Of a stretch of 64,000 bases of DNA, positions 1 to 10,894 are shown piece by piece (position 1 is the stretch's first letter; every line of letters starts with the position of its first letter). The position numbers and the translations under genes are program-made. The notes below the pieces were generated by a model that was given only the letters and a program-made list of their open reading frames with translations, ran no database searches and was not told the origin of the DNA. The stretch is from Enterobacter oligotrophicus (lineage in GTDB: Bacteria > Pseudomonadota > Gammaproteobacteria > Enterobacterales > Enterobacteriaceae): the NCBI RefSeq assembly GCF_009176645.1, contig NZ_AP019007.1, forward strand, positions 3,472,001-3,536,000. The letters run 5' to 3'.

Positions 1-699
<699 letters not shown>

Positions 700-722
700 T
701 TAATTACCTCTTTTATCGCGTC

Positions 723-1622
<900 letters not shown>

Positions 1623-1780
1623 TTATTCGATTAGGTGGGGTAATTAGCTAGGGTTTATTAGGTGTATTCATCAATTTGGCGATATTAGCTCTGGAAATCA
1701 TCAACGGAGCATTTACTCCCCATAAGGGATGCAGATATTTTTAGTCCGTATCCCTTATTGATGAACGAGACTGATTCTAT

Positions 1781-2263
1781 TTAGCTCGATGACAGGTGGT
1801 CTTGTTTTAAGGCGGTCGCCTTTACTTTATTACTTGAGTAAATGAAGAAAAGTGCGATACCTAAGCAGAGGATAGCACCCAGACGACTCATCGAAAACGA
1901 AATGGATTGATTTCCCAACCAGCCAAAGTTATCGATTAACATGCTCATGGTTAACTGTCCGAAGATCACGGCGACTGTGGCAATCGCGGTTCCTATTCGT
2001 TGTACGGCTAAAACCATGATAACGATATAGGGTACGCCAAACATGGCACCCAGCAGTTGCCATTTAGGTACATCAATCAGTGTAACCATTTGTTTTGGTT
2101 CAAAAAAGAAAATAAGCAAAGCGGTGATAAGTGCGCCTACGGAAAAGGTCAGGAACGCGCTTTTAAATACCCCTACCTGACTACCCAATTGTCCATTAAC
2201 GGCCGCCTGAATACTCAACATGGAGCCGCCAATAATGGCTAAAACGATCATAATAAATGTCAT
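1781..2263 (-). CDS. DMT/DUF606 small membrane protein, second of a pair
   Basis: Inner-membrane protein of 160 residues with about five hydrophobic segments and the DUF606 (YdcZ-like) start pattern GGSMLSIQAAVNGQLG. DUF606 proteins belong to the drug/metabolite transporter clan and often occur as a half-size tandem pair, as here: the upstream partner ends only 8 bases before this start. A site AGGATAAG precedes the ATG. The pair probably forms a heteromeric exporter; the cargo is unknown. Confidence 0.8.
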   Translation of the reverse strand: MTFIMIVLAIIGGSMLSIQAAVNGQLGSQVGVFKSAFLTFSVGALITALLIFFFEPKQMVTLIDVPKWQLLGAMFGVPYIVIMVLAVQRIGTAIATVAVIFGQLTMSMLIDNFGWLGNQSISFSMSRLGAILCLGIALFFIYSSNKVKATALKQDHLSSS

Positions 2264-2271
2264 AGTCTAAC

Positions 2272-2706
2272 TTATCCTCTGGCAACAAGAATTAATGCAG
2301 CGATGATAAAAATAAGGGCGATAATTCGCTTGCTGTCTATTTTTCTACGGGGTGTACCGAGTAAACCAAAATGATCTATGATCAAACTCTTAAATACCTG
2401 ACCGGCTAAGATACCGATCATCGTCATCGCTATCCCAATAACTGGCGTGGCCACGGTCAGAATAACGACATAAACTGGCCCGAGTACGCCACCAAGTAGC
2501 TGCCACCCAGGCAAAGTGAAAAATGACGGGCTATTGCGTGGGCTGAAAAAAAGCATCAGCAGGAAAGTCAGTGCAGCGCCTACGCCAAATATGCTGAACG
2601 TTGCCCATAAATCACCAACCTCTCCCCCTAGCGGCCCCAGTAAGCCTGCCTCGACTGACAGCCCCATACCGCCAGCGATAACTAACAAAATCAATACAAA
2701 TTGCAT
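2272..2706 (-). CDS. DMT/DUF606 small membrane protein, first of a pair
   Basis: Inner-membrane protein of about 144 residues with the same five-segment DUF606 layout as its neighbour (GGMGLSVEAGLLGPLG near the N-terminus and a polar KRI-containing C-terminal loop). The frame is open to 2772, but ATG 2706 (MQFVLILLV) is the better start because the segment before it is basic and outside the family profile; GGAG lies about 12 bases upstream. Transcribed divergently from the LysR gene at 2806, a common arrangement for a regulator and its target. Confidence 0.75.
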   Translation of the reverse strand: MQFVLILLVIAGGMGLSVEAGLLGPLGGEVGDLWATFSIFGVGAALTFLLMLFFSPRNSPSFFTLPGWQLLGGVLGPVYVVILTVATPVIGIAMTMIGILAGQVFKSLIIDHFGLLGTPRRKIDSKRIIALIFIIAALILVARG

Positions 2707-2773
2707 AGCAAACAATCTCCAGATGTGCAGGCGATGGAGATTACGCCTGAACATGAATGAGAAAAATGCCATA

Positions 2774-2803
2774 ATGCAATAAACACCTGTGCAGGAATTG
2801 CAT
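2774..2803. promoter_or_regulatory. Inverted repeat between DMT pair and LysR gene
   Basis: ATGCAAT (2774-2780) is repeated in inverse as ATTGCAT (2797-2803), immediately before the LysR start codon at 2806 and within the shared divergent control region. Its placement suggests an autoregulatory operator, but the 16-base spacer is longer than a classical LysR box, so this is only a candidate. Confidence 0.35.
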
Positions 2804-2805
2804 TA

Positions 2806-3756
2806 ATGTATGATTTAGGCAATATCAATATCCGAGCGCTCTTCATTTTCATTGCAGTGTATGAAGTGCAGAACTTTTCCATTGTGGCTCGTCGTGAAGG
2901 CATTTCTGCCTCTCAGGTTTCACGCGTCATTCATCAGCTAGAAGATGCAGTCGGTCAGCAACTTTTCTATCGCAATACGCGCGCCATTATTCCGACAGAG
3001 AACGGTCATATTTTTATCCGTTATGTTCGGGCGGTTACTGGTAGCCTGGACGCTGCCCGACGGGAACTCAATGAAAGGACGCTTGAACCTTCCGGGCTAA
3101 TACGCATAAATGCTCCCGTTTTTTTTGGGCAAAAGCATGTCGCGCCCAAATTGGTGGGGCTGACGGAACGTTACCCGCGCCTCAGTATTGAGCTGACATT
3201 AACTGATGATTACATTGACCCACATAAAGATGCTGCTGATGTCATTTTTCGCATTGGTGAGCTTACTGACTCATCTTTTCATGCACGCATTTTTGGGCAG
3301 CAGTGCTATCGCCTGGCAGCATCACCGGCTTATCTTCAAAAGTATGGCGTACCTGATAACCCGGCGGATTTAAGCCGTCATAAGTGTCTCGTTTACCGTG
3401 GTTCATCCGGGCCGAATCGCTGGCTGTTGCGTCGAAAAGGTGGAGAGTGGATGCACTATCCTGTCTCTCCGTTGATGTCTTCTAATAATGCCGAGACTTT
3501 ACTTATTGCAGCATTGGGCGGTATGGGGATAGTCCTTTTTCCGGACTGGTTGATTGGTGAAACGCTACAGAGCGGCGAACTTATTGAATTAATGCCAGAT
3601 ATGGAAACGGCGATTAAGACCGAGCCACAAAATATTGCTGCTATTTATCCTCATGTTCGTCATCCAACGTTAAACGTCAGGGCCGTAATTGATTATTATG
3701 TAGAGGTTTTCGGTTCGCCGCTATACTGGCAGCTAAGCGATGATGTTGTTAAGTAA
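2806..3756 (+). CDS. LysR-family transcriptional regulator
   Basis: Cytosolic DNA-binding regulator of 316 residues. The N-terminal winged helix-turn-helix is seen at about residues 13-70 (NFSIVARREGISASQVSRVIHQLE, then GQQLFYRNTRAIIPTENG), followed by a periplasmic-binding-like effector domain (residues about 95-300). The start is ATG 2806 with AGGA 10 bases upstream. It diverges from the DUF606 pair and is likely to control it and perhaps the aldo/keto reductases beyond. The inducer is unknown. It is the only LysR gene in the window. Confidence 0.9.
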   Translation: MYDLGNINIRALFIFIAVYEVQNFSIVARREGISASQVSRVIHQLEDAVGQQLFYRNTRAIIPTENGHIFIRYVRAVTGSLDAARRELNERTLEPSGLIRINAPVFFGQKHVAPKLVGLTERYPRLSIELTLTDDYIDPHKDAADVIFRIGELTDSSFHARIFGQQCYRLAASPAYLQKYGVPDNPADLSRHKCLVYRGSSGPNRWLLRRKGGEWMHYPVSPLMSSNNAETLLIAALGGMGIVLFPDWLIGETLQSGELIELMPDMETAIKTEPQNIAAIYPHVRHPTLNVRAVIDYYVEVFGSPLYWQLSDDVVK

Positions 3757-3774
3757 TTCTGATGACATGTCTGT

Positions 3775-3806
3775 AAAAAATGGGTCACCTTAGCGACCCA
3801 TTTTTT
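3775..3806. terminator. Bidirectional rho-independent terminator
   Basis: The stem AAAAAATGGGTC / GACCCATTTTTT with an 8-base loop has an A tract on the left and a T tract on the right, so it can terminate the LysR gene (ends 3756) on the plus strand and the PTS operon (last gene ends 3925) on the minus strand. Confidence 0.9.
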
Positions 3807-3924
3807 ACTCGTGATGATAAAAATAGGATGCAGCAAATAGTATATGACGCGATAATAATAACATTCTATTATCACAATTCATTGTGAGCACGACATCGTG
3901 TTACCGTAAATTGTTATGTATATA

Positions 3925-5031
3925 CTAGCTAATTTTAATATCATCGAGGTTGATATCTTCCTCTTCATGATCATTGTTTATAACAACATCACGAGGAACA
4001 TCTTTTTTGATGACGGCGTAGACAATTCCCGTGACTAATATATTAACTAACAACGCCATAATACCCGCCATGGGATTTGACATTGTTGGGAGCATCAATA
4101 CACCACCAAAAGGTACAGTTGCATCAGCACCATATACCATGGTGATAGCGCCACCACAAGCGCCGCCGATTGCCGCTGCAGCAATACCGCGGACGATATC
4201 ATTCATAACTATAGGTATAGATCCTTCAACAATATTCACTACCCCCATAGGAACCGCCGACTTTAACATTTCGATTTCTTCAGTATTATAGATATTTTTG
4301 CGAAGAAGTTTAGCGATAAAAAATGCAAGCCCAAAACCGATAGGTGTTGCCGTGTTAACTAGCTGAAGGGCCGTAACTGGTTCATTTATACCCTGCGCCT
4401 GGAGAGTTAAGACGAATGCGAAGCAGGTTTTATTGATCGGCCCGCCGAAGTCAACGATACACAACGCCCCAATAACAGCACCTAATAGTAAATTAGATGA
4501 GGTTCCCATACTTCTCAGGAACGATGTGAGAGCATCGGTAAAAATACCAATAGGCGTACCGATGATATAGACCATAATCAGGGCACTGAGAATGGATGCA
4601 AAAAATGGCACAATCAATGTAGGCATTAAGCCTCGGGCCCAGCCAGGAACCTTCACATTTTTAATGATAGCAAGTGCAATATATCCGGAAATGTAGCCGC
4701 CGATCATGCCACCGATAAAACCCGCACCAATAGCGTTAGCTGCCAGACCTACAACAAAACCTGGGGCAATACCGGGCTTACCTGCGATCGAACCGGAAAT
4801 CCCGATAGCGATAACGACGGGCAATAGTCCGAGCGCCTTAGCCCCCATGGTAGCGAAGGCCTGCCACAGATCAAATTGACCCGATACTAAAGTGTCCTGG
4901 ACCGTCCCCCCAAAACCCATACCGATGGCAATAATAAACCCAGCACCACAGACAATCGGAATCAAGAATGAGATGGCAGTCAGCAGATGACCTTTAGGGT
5001 TTGCTGCTTTCCATATATCTTTTATATTCAT
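3925..5031 (-). CDS. PTS fructose-type permease, EIIC component
   Basis: Membrane channel component of a phosphoenolpyruvate-dependent sugar phosphotransferase system, 368 residues, with eight or more hydrophobic segments and the fructose-family EIIC signatures GGMIGGYISGYIA and DFGGPINKTCFAF. It is the last gene of the eight-gene minus-strand operon, 43 bases after its EIIB. EIIB and EIIC are separate proteins here, as in FrwBC/FryBC-type systems. The C-terminus is acidic (EEEDINLDDIKIS). The gene is noticeably more AT-rich than the transketolase upstream. Sugar specificity is unknown. Confidence 0.9.
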   Translation of the reverse strand: MNIKDIWKAANPKGHLLTAISFLIPIVCGAGFIIAIGMGFGGTVQDTLVSGQFDLWQAFATMGAKALGLLPVVIAIGISGSIAGKPGIAPGFVVGLAANAIGAGFIGGMIGGYISGYIALAIIKNVKVPGWARGLMPTLIVPFFASILSALIMVYIIGTPIGIFTDALTSFLRSMGTSSNLLLGAVIGALCIVDFGGPINKTCFAFVLTLQAQGINEPVTALQLVNTATPIGFGLAFFIAKLLRKNIYNTEEIEMLKSAVPMGVVNIVEGSIPIVMNDIVRGIAAAAIGGACGGAITMVYGADATVPFGGVLMLPTMSNPMAGIMALLVNILVTGIVYAVIKKDVPRDVVINNDHEEEDINLDDIKIS

Positions 5032-5074
5032 AAATTACGCCCTTTAATTTATATAGGATACGCATAGGTAAGTG

Positions 5075-5386
5075 TTATGAATTTACTAATTCACCGAGTT
5101 TTTCGATAAGCTTATTTGGTGATTTAACCGCCATTTCCGTTGGTACTTTGACGACTTTCTTTCCGGCGAACCTTTCTTCACCGGAAACTTTAACATCGGC
5201 GGCTAACAGGACGATGTCGGCTTGTGCAATTTCTTCAGCAGTCAAGGCATTCTCGATACCTATAGTGCCTTGTGTTTCAATTTTGACATTGTGCCCGGCT
5301 TTTTTTGCTGCTATTTCAATTTTCTTTTGCGCAATATAGGTGTGTGCAATGCCTACAGTGCAAGCTGTAATTCCAACAATATTCAT
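5075..5386 (-). CDS. PTS fructose-type EIIB component
   Basis: Cytosolic phosphocarrier of 103 residues that passes phosphate from EIIA to the incoming sugar. The phosphorylation Cys9 is in the signature ITACTVGIAHTY, close to the CPTGIAHTY of other fructose EIIBs. The frame is open to 5455, but ATG 5386 (MNIVGITAC) matches the family start and has GGAG upstream. It lies between its EIIA (5442-5906) and EIIC (3925-5031). Confidence 0.9.
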   Translation of the reverse strand: MNIVGITACTVGIAHTYIAQKKIEIAAKKAGHNVKIETQGTIGIENALTAEEIAQADIVLLAADVKVSGEERFAGKKVVKVPTEMAVKSPNKLIEKLGELVNS

Positions 5387-5441
5387 AACTATTCTCCAGG
5401 ATTTGATTGTTTTCGATACTATGGTAGATATGATAATTAAA

Positions 5442-5906
5442 TTAAGCGCTGGCACCTTCAGCGTTCAAAAGATCAATGATTTTCTGAGGGGAATCTTCCT
5501 TCAGTAATTTTTCCACTATCTCTTCATCGGCAAGTGAACCTGAAACTTGTGATAACAATCGGATGTGGGTGGCATTTTGATCTACCAGGCATACGGCAAA
5601 TAGAATAATACAGCGAACGTCACTACCATCCATAGTTTCCCAGGAGATTTGATGTTGGGTTCGTCCAACGGCCAATGCCGTACGGGCTACTCCTGAGGAT
5701 TTACCATGCGGGATTGCAATATGATTTTCGAATCCAGTGGAGCCCTGTTCTTCGCGTAGCCAGACATCTTTCAGAAAAACATCTTTATTAATAACAGCCC
5801 CATCACGTACTAATAAGTCAGCTAATTCTTCAATTGCTTCTTCTTTACTCTTAGCCGTCATGTTCAATTTGATGTTATTTACATTAAGTACACTCGAAAT
5901 GTCCAT
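5442..5906 (-). CDS. PTS fructose-type EIIA component
   Basis: Cytosolic phosphocarrier of 154 residues of the mannitol/fructose EIIA fold. The phosphorylated histidine is His67 in AIPHGKS, with the supporting His62 in ENHIAIPH. No HPr-like domain is attached, so it depends on the general PTS protein HPr. Start ATG 5906 has AAGGTG upstream. It follows the transketolase after a 75-base gap that contains a strong hairpin (5941-5972), which may adjust expression of this second PTS relative to the upstream genes. Confidence 0.9.
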   Translation of the reverse strand: MDISSVLNVNNIKLNMTAKSKEEAIEELADLLVRDGAVINKDVFLKDVWLREEQGSTGFENHIAIPHGKSSGVARTALAVGRTQHQISWETMDGSDVRCIILFAVCLVDQNATHIRLLSQVSGSLADEEIVEKLLKEDSPQKIIDLLNAEGASA

Positions 5907-5940
5907 AGGTCACCTTCGTTAATATCAATTAATGATTGAT

Positions 5941-5972
5941 TATCAGTGGGCATGGATACATGCCCACTGATA
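5941..5972. other. Intercistronic hairpin between transketolase and fructose-type PTS
   Basis: A perfect 14-base inverted repeat, TATCAGTGGGCATG (5941-5954) and its complement (5959-5972), with a 4-base loop. On the operon strand it is followed by ATCAATCATT and not by a run of T, so it is not a standard terminator. It may be an mRNA-stabilising or processing structure that separates expression of the two halves of the operon. Confidence 0.7.
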
Positions 5973-5981
5973 TAAGGGCGT

Positions 5982-7973
5982 TTATAAAATGCTTTTTGCT
6001 TTCGCGACGACATTGTCAACGGTGAAGCCGAACTCTTCGAACAGCAGCTCTGCCGGAGCAGATTCACCGAAGGTGGTCATACCGACGATTGCGCCGTTCA
6101 GGCCCACATATTTGAACCAGTAGTCTGCGATACCCGCTTCCACTGCCACACGTGCGGAAACCGCTTTAGGCAGTACGGATTCACGGTAAGCTGCATCCTG
6201 CTTGTCGAACGCATCGGTAGACGGCATGGAAACCACGCGCGCTTTCACGCCTTCGGCAGTCAGTTTTTCCCAGGCGGCTACAGCCAGCTCAACTTCAGAA
6301 CCGGTCGCGATGAAGATCAGCTCAGGCTGGCCTGCGCAATCTTTCAGCACGTAACCACCGCGGGCGATGTTTGCCAGTTGCTCTGGAGTACGCTCCTGCT
6401 GCGCCAGGTTCTGACGGGAGAGGATCAGCGCGGTCGGGCCGTCCTGACGCTCAACGCCATATTTCCACGCCACCGCGGATTCAACCTGGTCACATGGACG
6501 CCATGTGCTCATGTTCGGGGTCACGCGCAGGGAAGCCACCTGCTCTACCGGCTGGTGAGTCGGGCCGTCTTCGCCCAGACCGATGGAGTCGTGGGTGTAG
6601 GCCATCACCTGACGCTGCTTCATCAGCGCAGCCATACGCACGGCGTTACGCGCGTATTCAACGAACATCAGGAAGGTTGAGGTATACGGCAGGAAACCGC
6701 CGTGCAGCGAGATACCGTTGGCGATTGCGGTCATACCGAATTCACGTACACCGTAATGGATGTAGTTACCGGCAGTGTCTTCGTTGATCGCTTTAGAACC
6801 CGACCACAGGGTCAGGTTAGAAGGTGCCAGGTCAGCGGAGCCGCCGAGGAATTCAGGAAGCAGAGGACCGAACGCTTCGATGGCATTCTGAGACGCTTTA
6901 CGGCTGGCGATTTTAGACGGGTTCGCCTGCAGCTTCGCGATGAATTCGTTCGCTTTCGCGTCGAAATCAGACGGCATGTCGCCTTTCATACGACGGGTGA
7001 ATTCAGCCGCTTCCTGAGGGAACGCTTTTGCATAAGCCGCGAACTTCTCGTTCCAGGCCGCTTCTTTCGCCTGGCCGACTTCTTTGGCATCCCACTGGGC
7101 GTAGATCTCAGATGGGATTTCGAAAGCAGGGTGTTTCCAGCCAAGCTGCTCACGGGTCAGTGCGATTTCCGCGTCGCCCAGCGGTGCGCCGTGGGAGTCG
7201 TGCGTACCCGCTTTGTTCGGAGAACCGAAGCCAATGATGGTCTTGCACATCAGCAGGGACGGCTTATCTGTGACTGCGCGCGCTTCTTCTACCGCACGTT
7301 TAATCGAGTCAGCATCGTGGCCATCAACGCCACGCACAACGTGCCAGCCGTAGGCTTCGAAACGTGCTGCGGTGTCGTCAGTGAACCAGCCTTCAACGTG
7401 GCCGTCGATGGAGATACCGTTGTCGTCATAGAACGCCACCAGTTTACCCAGCTTCAGGGTACCTGCCAGGGAGCACACTTCGTGAGAAATGCCTTCCATC
7501 ATGCAGCCATCGCCCATGAACGCATAGGTGAAGTGGTCAACGATGTCGTGACCAGGACGGTTGAACTGTGCCGCCAGGGTCTTCTCAGCAATCGCCATAC
7601 CCACTGCGTTAGCAATACCCTGACCCAGCGGGCCGGTGGTGGTTTCAACGCCCGCGGTGTAACCCACTTCCGGGTGACCTGGAGTTTTGGAGTGCAGCTG
7701 ACGGAAGTTTTTCAGCTCTTCGATTGGCAGATCGTAACCAGTGAGGTGCAGCAGGCTGTAGATCAGCATAGAGCCGTGGCCGTTAGACAGTACGAAACGG
7801 TCGCGGTCAGCCCATGACGGGTTCTGCGGGTTGTGGTTCAGAAAATCACGCCACAGGACTTCGGCGATATCAGCCATACCCATAGGGGCACCAGGGTGAC
7901 CGGAATTCGATTTTTGTACACCATCAATAGAAAGTATGCGCAAAGCATTCGCTAGCGTGCGACGAGTCGTCAT
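5982..7973 (-). CDS. tkt: Transketolase (TktA-like paralogue in a PTS operon)
   Basis: Thiamine-diphosphate enzyme that moves two-carbon units between sugar phosphates in the non-oxidative pentose phosphate pathway, 663 residues like E. coli TktA. Seen are SGHPGAPMG with catalytic His26, the ThDP motif GDGCMMEG followed about 25 residues later by [19 protein letters not shown] and the C-terminal [15 protein letters not shown]. From about residue 25 onward the protein is close to identical with my memory of TktA, while the first 24 codons and the last few are divergent and use rarer codons, which suggests gene conversion with the housekeeping tktA. Its place in the operon implies that the transported sugar enters the pentose phosphate pathway. 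Confidence 0.95.
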   Translation of the reverse strand: MTTRRTLANALRILSIDGVQKSNSGHPGAPMGMADIAEVLWRDFLNHNPQNPSWADRDRFVLSNGHGSMLIYSLLHLTGYDLPIEELKNFRQLHSKTPGHPEVGYTAGVETTTGPLGQGIANAVGMAIAEKTLAAQFNRPGHDIVDHFTYAFMGDGCMMEGISHEVCSLAGTLKLGKLVAFYDDNGISIDGHVEGWFTDDTAARFEAYGWHVVRGVDGHDADSIKRAVEEARAVTDKPSLLMCKTIIGFGSPNKAGTHDSHGAPLGDAEIALTREQLGWKHPAFEIPSEIYAQWDAKEVGQAKEAAWNEKFAAYAKAFPQEAAEFTRRMKGDMPSDFDAKANEFIAKLQANPSKIASRKASQNAIEAFGPLLPEFLGGSADLAPSNLTLWSGSKAINEDTAGNYIHYGVREFGMTAIANGISLHGGFLPYTSTFLMFVEYARNAVRMAALMKQRQVMAYTHDSIGLGEDGPTHQPVEQVASLRVTPNMSTWRPCDQVESAVAWKYGVERQDGPTALILSRQNLAQQERTPEQLANIARGGYVLKDCAGQPELIFIATGSEVELAVAAWEKLTAEGVKARVVSMPSTDAFDKQDAAYRESVLPKAVSARVAVEAGIADYWFKYVGLNGAIVGMTTFGESAPAELLFEEFGFTVDNVVAKAKSIL

Positions 7974-8106
7974 GAGGGAGCTCCAGATATAAAAGGGTTA
8001 CAGCGCCCTCAACCGTATAAATCAAGCGCGAGGGCAAAGAGCCAGACCGGTTAAATAGACTCTTCGCCTTGCGCAAGGGCTGAATACGGCTGAGCGCGCT
8101 GCAATT

Positions 8107-8784
8107 TTAGGCAGCGACTTCGCGCTGGTAGATATCGACCATTTTATCCCATGCATCGCTGACATTATCCGCCAGGGAGAACAGGCCCGAGGTTCCCACA
8201 ATAAAGACGTCAACGCCCGACCGGGAGATAACATTGAAGGTTTTCTCGTTGCAGGAGCCGTCAATCTCGGTCAGATAGTGGTAACCATGCGCTTCGCGCA
8301 TCGCAATCAGTTGTTTGATTTTGTTAAGTGATTCCGGGATAAACTTCTGGCCTGCGTAGCCTGGGTCAACCGACATGACGGTCACTTTATCCAGCAGGTG
8401 CGCATACTCTTTAATAGCATCAGCCGGAGTAGCAGGGTTCAACACCACGCCGCAGCGACGACCCGCATCTTTAATCTGGTTCAACAGACGGAAGATTTTG
8501 TTATTCGCCGTCTCCGGATGGAAGCTGATAATATCGGCCCCTGCATCAATGCACATTGGAATAATATCTTCCGGGTGATTCACCATCAGATGCACATCAA
8601 TCGGCACATCGGTAATTTTCTTCAGGTTCTCGATAAAGAACGGTGATAGCGTAATGTTCTTCACATAGCTACCATCCATAATATCGACGTGATAAAAATC
8701 AGCCCGATCGTTCATTGCCGTAATTTGCTCTCTGAACTGTGTTAAATCCATGCACATTAACGAGGGCGAAAATTTAGCTGCCAT
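8107..8784 (-). CDS. Ribulose/allulose-phosphate 3-epimerase family protein (AlsE-like)
   Basis: TIM-barrel metal-dependent epimerase of 225 residues. Its start FSPSLMCMDL and the internal IMDGSYVKNITLSPFF, VHLMV, TVMSVDPGYAGQKFIPE and EIDGSCN, VFIVGTSGLF segments resemble E. coli AlsE (D-allulose-6-phosphate to fructose-6-phosphate) more than Rpe. Metal-ligand candidates are His32, Asp34, His65 and the Asp of EIDGS. GGAGGTGAGGT precedes ATG 8784. It lies between an ascorbate-type EIIC and the transketolase, so it probably epimerises the phosphorylated sugar imported by the PTS at C3; the true substrate is unproven. Confidence 0.88.
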   Translation of the reverse strand: MAAKFSPSLMCMDLTQFREQITAMNDRADFYHVDIMDGSYVKNITLSPFFIENLKKITDVPIDVHLMVNHPEDIIPMCIDAGADIISFHPETANNKIFRLLNQIKDAGRRCGVVLNPATPADAIKEYAHLLDKVTVMSVDPGYAGQKFIPESLNKIKQLIAMREAHGYHYLTEIDGSCNEKTFNVISRSGVDVFIVGTSGLFSLADNVSDAWDKMVDIYQREVAA

Positions 8785-8806
8785 ACCTCACCTCCAAAAG
8801 AATTAA

Positions 8807-10069
8807 TTAGTTAAACAGTGACACGACATGCCCAAGAATGATGCCAACAACGCCGAAGTCCGCATCGCCAAAGGTGGTGGATGCAAAGCCCAGGTCGCCC
8901 ATAAGTGGCAGCAAAATTGCAGGCAAGAATGAAATCAACAGACCGTGAGCGAATGCCCCCACCACCGCGCCGCGACGACCACCGCAGATGTTGCCGTAAA
9001 CGCCTGCCGTCGCGCCGCAGAAGAAGTGCGGCACCAGACCAGGAACGATGACGCTTAAACCAAACAGTGGGCACAGGAACATGCTCACCAGACCAGCGGC
9101 AAAGCTCGACAGGAAACCGACGATCACTGCGTTAGGGGCGAACGGGAAGACGGTGGGGCAGTCGAGCGCTGGTTTGGCGTCTTTTACCAGCTTGTCGGCG
9201 ATGCCTTTAAAGGCCGGAACAATTTCGGCAATAATCATGCGCACGCCCGCAAGGATGATCCACACGCCTGCTGCGAAGGTGAGCGACTGAATAATGGCGA
9301 AGATGATAAAGTTCTGACCACCACTGATGCTGGTCTCGACAAACTCCTTGCCTGCTACCAGCACCAGAATCACAAACAGGATCATCATCGTCAACGAGAT
9401 GGCGACCGAGGAGTCACGCAGGAAGTTCAGCGATTTCGGCACCTTCAGCTCTTCAATCGATGGGCTGCCTTTACCGACCGCTTTCCCCACTAGCGCTGAT
9501 AGTAGATAACCGGTTGAACCAAAGTGGCCCAGCGCCAGGTCATCAGTACCTGTTATTTTACGCGTGAAGGGCTGCAGAATGGCCGGGGAGACCACCATCA
9601 TGATGCCGAGAATTACCGCCCCCACCAGTACTACCCAGAATGGCGACAGACCGCCGACAGAGAGGATGACAGCCAGCATCGCCGACATATACAGCGTGTG
9701 GTGGCCTGTCAGGAAGATATATTTCAGCGGCGTAATACGGGCAAGGACAATGTTAAACAACATCCCCAGCACCATGATCATTGCCGTCGCGGTACCGTAG
9801 TTTTTCTGCGCCAGTGCCGCCATGGCGTCAGTATTGGGTACAACACCCTGAATATGGAATGAGTGCTCAAACAGCTGGCTAAACGTCGTTAACGTCGTGG
9901 CAATAATCGCCGCCCCGGATGTTAATATCACAAAACCCATAATGGTTTTGAGGGTTCCGGAAATAACATCGGAAACTGCTTTTTTCTGCAATAATAAGCC
10001 GATCAGGGAAAACAAACCGACCAGTATTGCTGGTGTGCCCAACACATCATGAATAATAAACTGCAGCAT
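8807..10069 (-). CDS. PTS ascorbate-type permease, EIIC component (UlaA/SgaT family)
   Basis: Membrane permease of 420 residues with 10-12 hydrophobic segments of the SgaT/UlaA family (PTS class AG). Conserved stretches include AILVGLFSLIGLLLQKK, the TGHHTLYMSAML loop and the C-terminal FFCGATAGVYGNICGGRRGAV. Its EIIB (10101-10367) and EIIA (10378-10818) precede it. In E. coli UlaA brings in L-ascorbate, but no lactonase (UlaG), decarboxylase (UlaD) or isomerase (UlaE) is present here, so a different substrate is likely. Confidence 0.92.
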   Translation of the reverse strand: MLQFIIHDVLGTPAILVGLFSLIGLLLQKKAVSDVISGTLKTIMGFVILTSGAAIIATTLTTFSQLFEHSFHIQGVVPNTDAMAALAQKNYGTATAMIMVLGMLFNIVLARITPLKYIFLTGHHTLYMSAMLAVILSVGGLSPFWVVLVGAVILGIMMVVSPAILQPFTRKITGTDDLALGHFGSTGYLLSALVGKAVGKGSPSIEELKVPKSLNFLRDSSVAISLTMMILFVILVLVAGKEFVETSISGGQNFIIFAIIQSLTFAAGVWIILAGVRMIIAEIVPAFKGIADKLVKDAKPALDCPTVFPFAPNAVIVGFLSSFAAGLVSMFLCPLFGLSVIVPGLVPHFFCGATAGVYGNICGGRRGAVVGAFAHGLLISFLPAILLPLMGDLGFASTTFGDADFGVVGIILGHVVSLFN

Positions 10070-10100
10070 AGAATGACTCCGTAAGGCCGCAAATAATTAA

Positions 10101-10367
10101 TCAGAGATTCTCGGAAAGAATTTCTTTGATTTTATTGTTATCCAGCAGGTTAGATAAACCAAAAACCTGTGCAGAATGGCTGGACAGATGCTCAGCAATA
10201 TCCCTGGCACTAAGAATAATATCGGCTGTTTCGCTTTTGGCTGAAGTCAGATCGGTATGGGAAACCTCTGCTTCTTTATTTAGCTCTTTAATAATTTTTT
10301 TCACATTCATTTCAACGATAAAGCTACTACCTAAACCGTTACCGCAAACAATCAGAACCTTTTTCAT
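10101..10367 (-). CDS. PTS ascorbate-type EIIB component (UlaB-like)
   Basis: Cytosolic phosphocarrier of 88 residues with a Rossmann-like fold. The active Cys8 is in the loop VLIVCGNGLGSSF, typical of the lactose/ascorbate EIIB superfamily. It lies between EIIA (10 bases upstream) and EIIC (31 bases downstream) in the same operon, and is expected to phosphorylate the sugar as it passes the EIIC at 8807-10069. Confidence 0.92.
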   Translation of the reverse strand: MKKVLIVCGNGLGSSFIVEMNVKKIIKELNKEAEVSHTDLTSAKSETADIILSARDIAEHLSSHSAQVFGLSNLLDNNKIKEILSENL

Positions 10368-10377
10368 CTCTACCTCA

Positions 10378-10818
10378 TTATACGTTGATAACGGCTTGAA
10401 TTGTTTTCATTGATGATGCTTTCAGCAGTGCTGAGAGTCGTTCATCATCGCTAAAAATGTCCGCCAGTGCTGTAATCATATTGATATGCTCATCTCCCGA
10501 AAGCGCACACAGCATAATCACGACGTAAATAGGGTCATTATCTTCCGAGTCAAAAGAAACGCCTTTTTTAATATGTAAAAGCGATAACCCGTTTTTAATT
10601 GCTCCTTGCTCCGGGCGAGCATGAGGCATCGCCAGACCAGGTGCTAAAACATAATAAGGGCCAAGTTTTTGGTGGCTGTTAAAAATGGCCTGAATATAAT
10701 CTTCAGTAATTGCCTCTTTCGCCAATAAGGGCTGGGCTGATAACGTAATAGCCTGTTTCCAGTCGCTGACTGAATCCACAATCTGGATATTTTCCGTTGG
10801 TAACCAGGTCGTAATCAT
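10378..10818 (-). CDS. PTS ascorbate-type EIIA component (UlaC-like), first gene of operon
   Basis: Cytosolic phosphocarrier of 146 residues of the mannitol/fructose EIIA superfamily; His66 in LAMPHARPEQG is the phosphorylation site. It is the first gene of the minus-strand operon and starts at ATG 10818, about 220 bases from the divergent LacI-type repressor gene. Two palindromic operators lie between them. It should accept phosphate from HPr and pass it to the EIIB at 10101-10367. Confidence 0.92.
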   Translation of the reverse strand: MITTWLPTENIQIVDSVSDWKQAITLSAQPLLAKEAITEDYIQAIFNSHQKLGPYYVLAPGLAMPHARPEQGAIKNGLSLLHIKKGVSFDSEDNDPIYVVIMLCALSGDEHINMITALADIFSDDERLSALLKASSMKTIQAVINV

Positions 10819-10894
10819 AAATACCCCGATAGCGTTGAAAGTGAGCCTACTATAGTGGAATGTCTTCGCGGCTTACCGTGATCTGTATCTCAAA

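Noticed and set aside
6702..7817. Long open frame of 371 codons on the plus strand opposite the transketolase
   Set aside because: It is an antisense shadow caused by the strongly biased codons of the transketolase; it lacks a ribosome site and any recognisable domain.
10862..10885. CRP-like site (TGAGATACAGATCA on the minus strand) at the PTS operon promoter
   Set aside because: The half-sites are at the wrong spacing for TGTGA-N6-TCACA.
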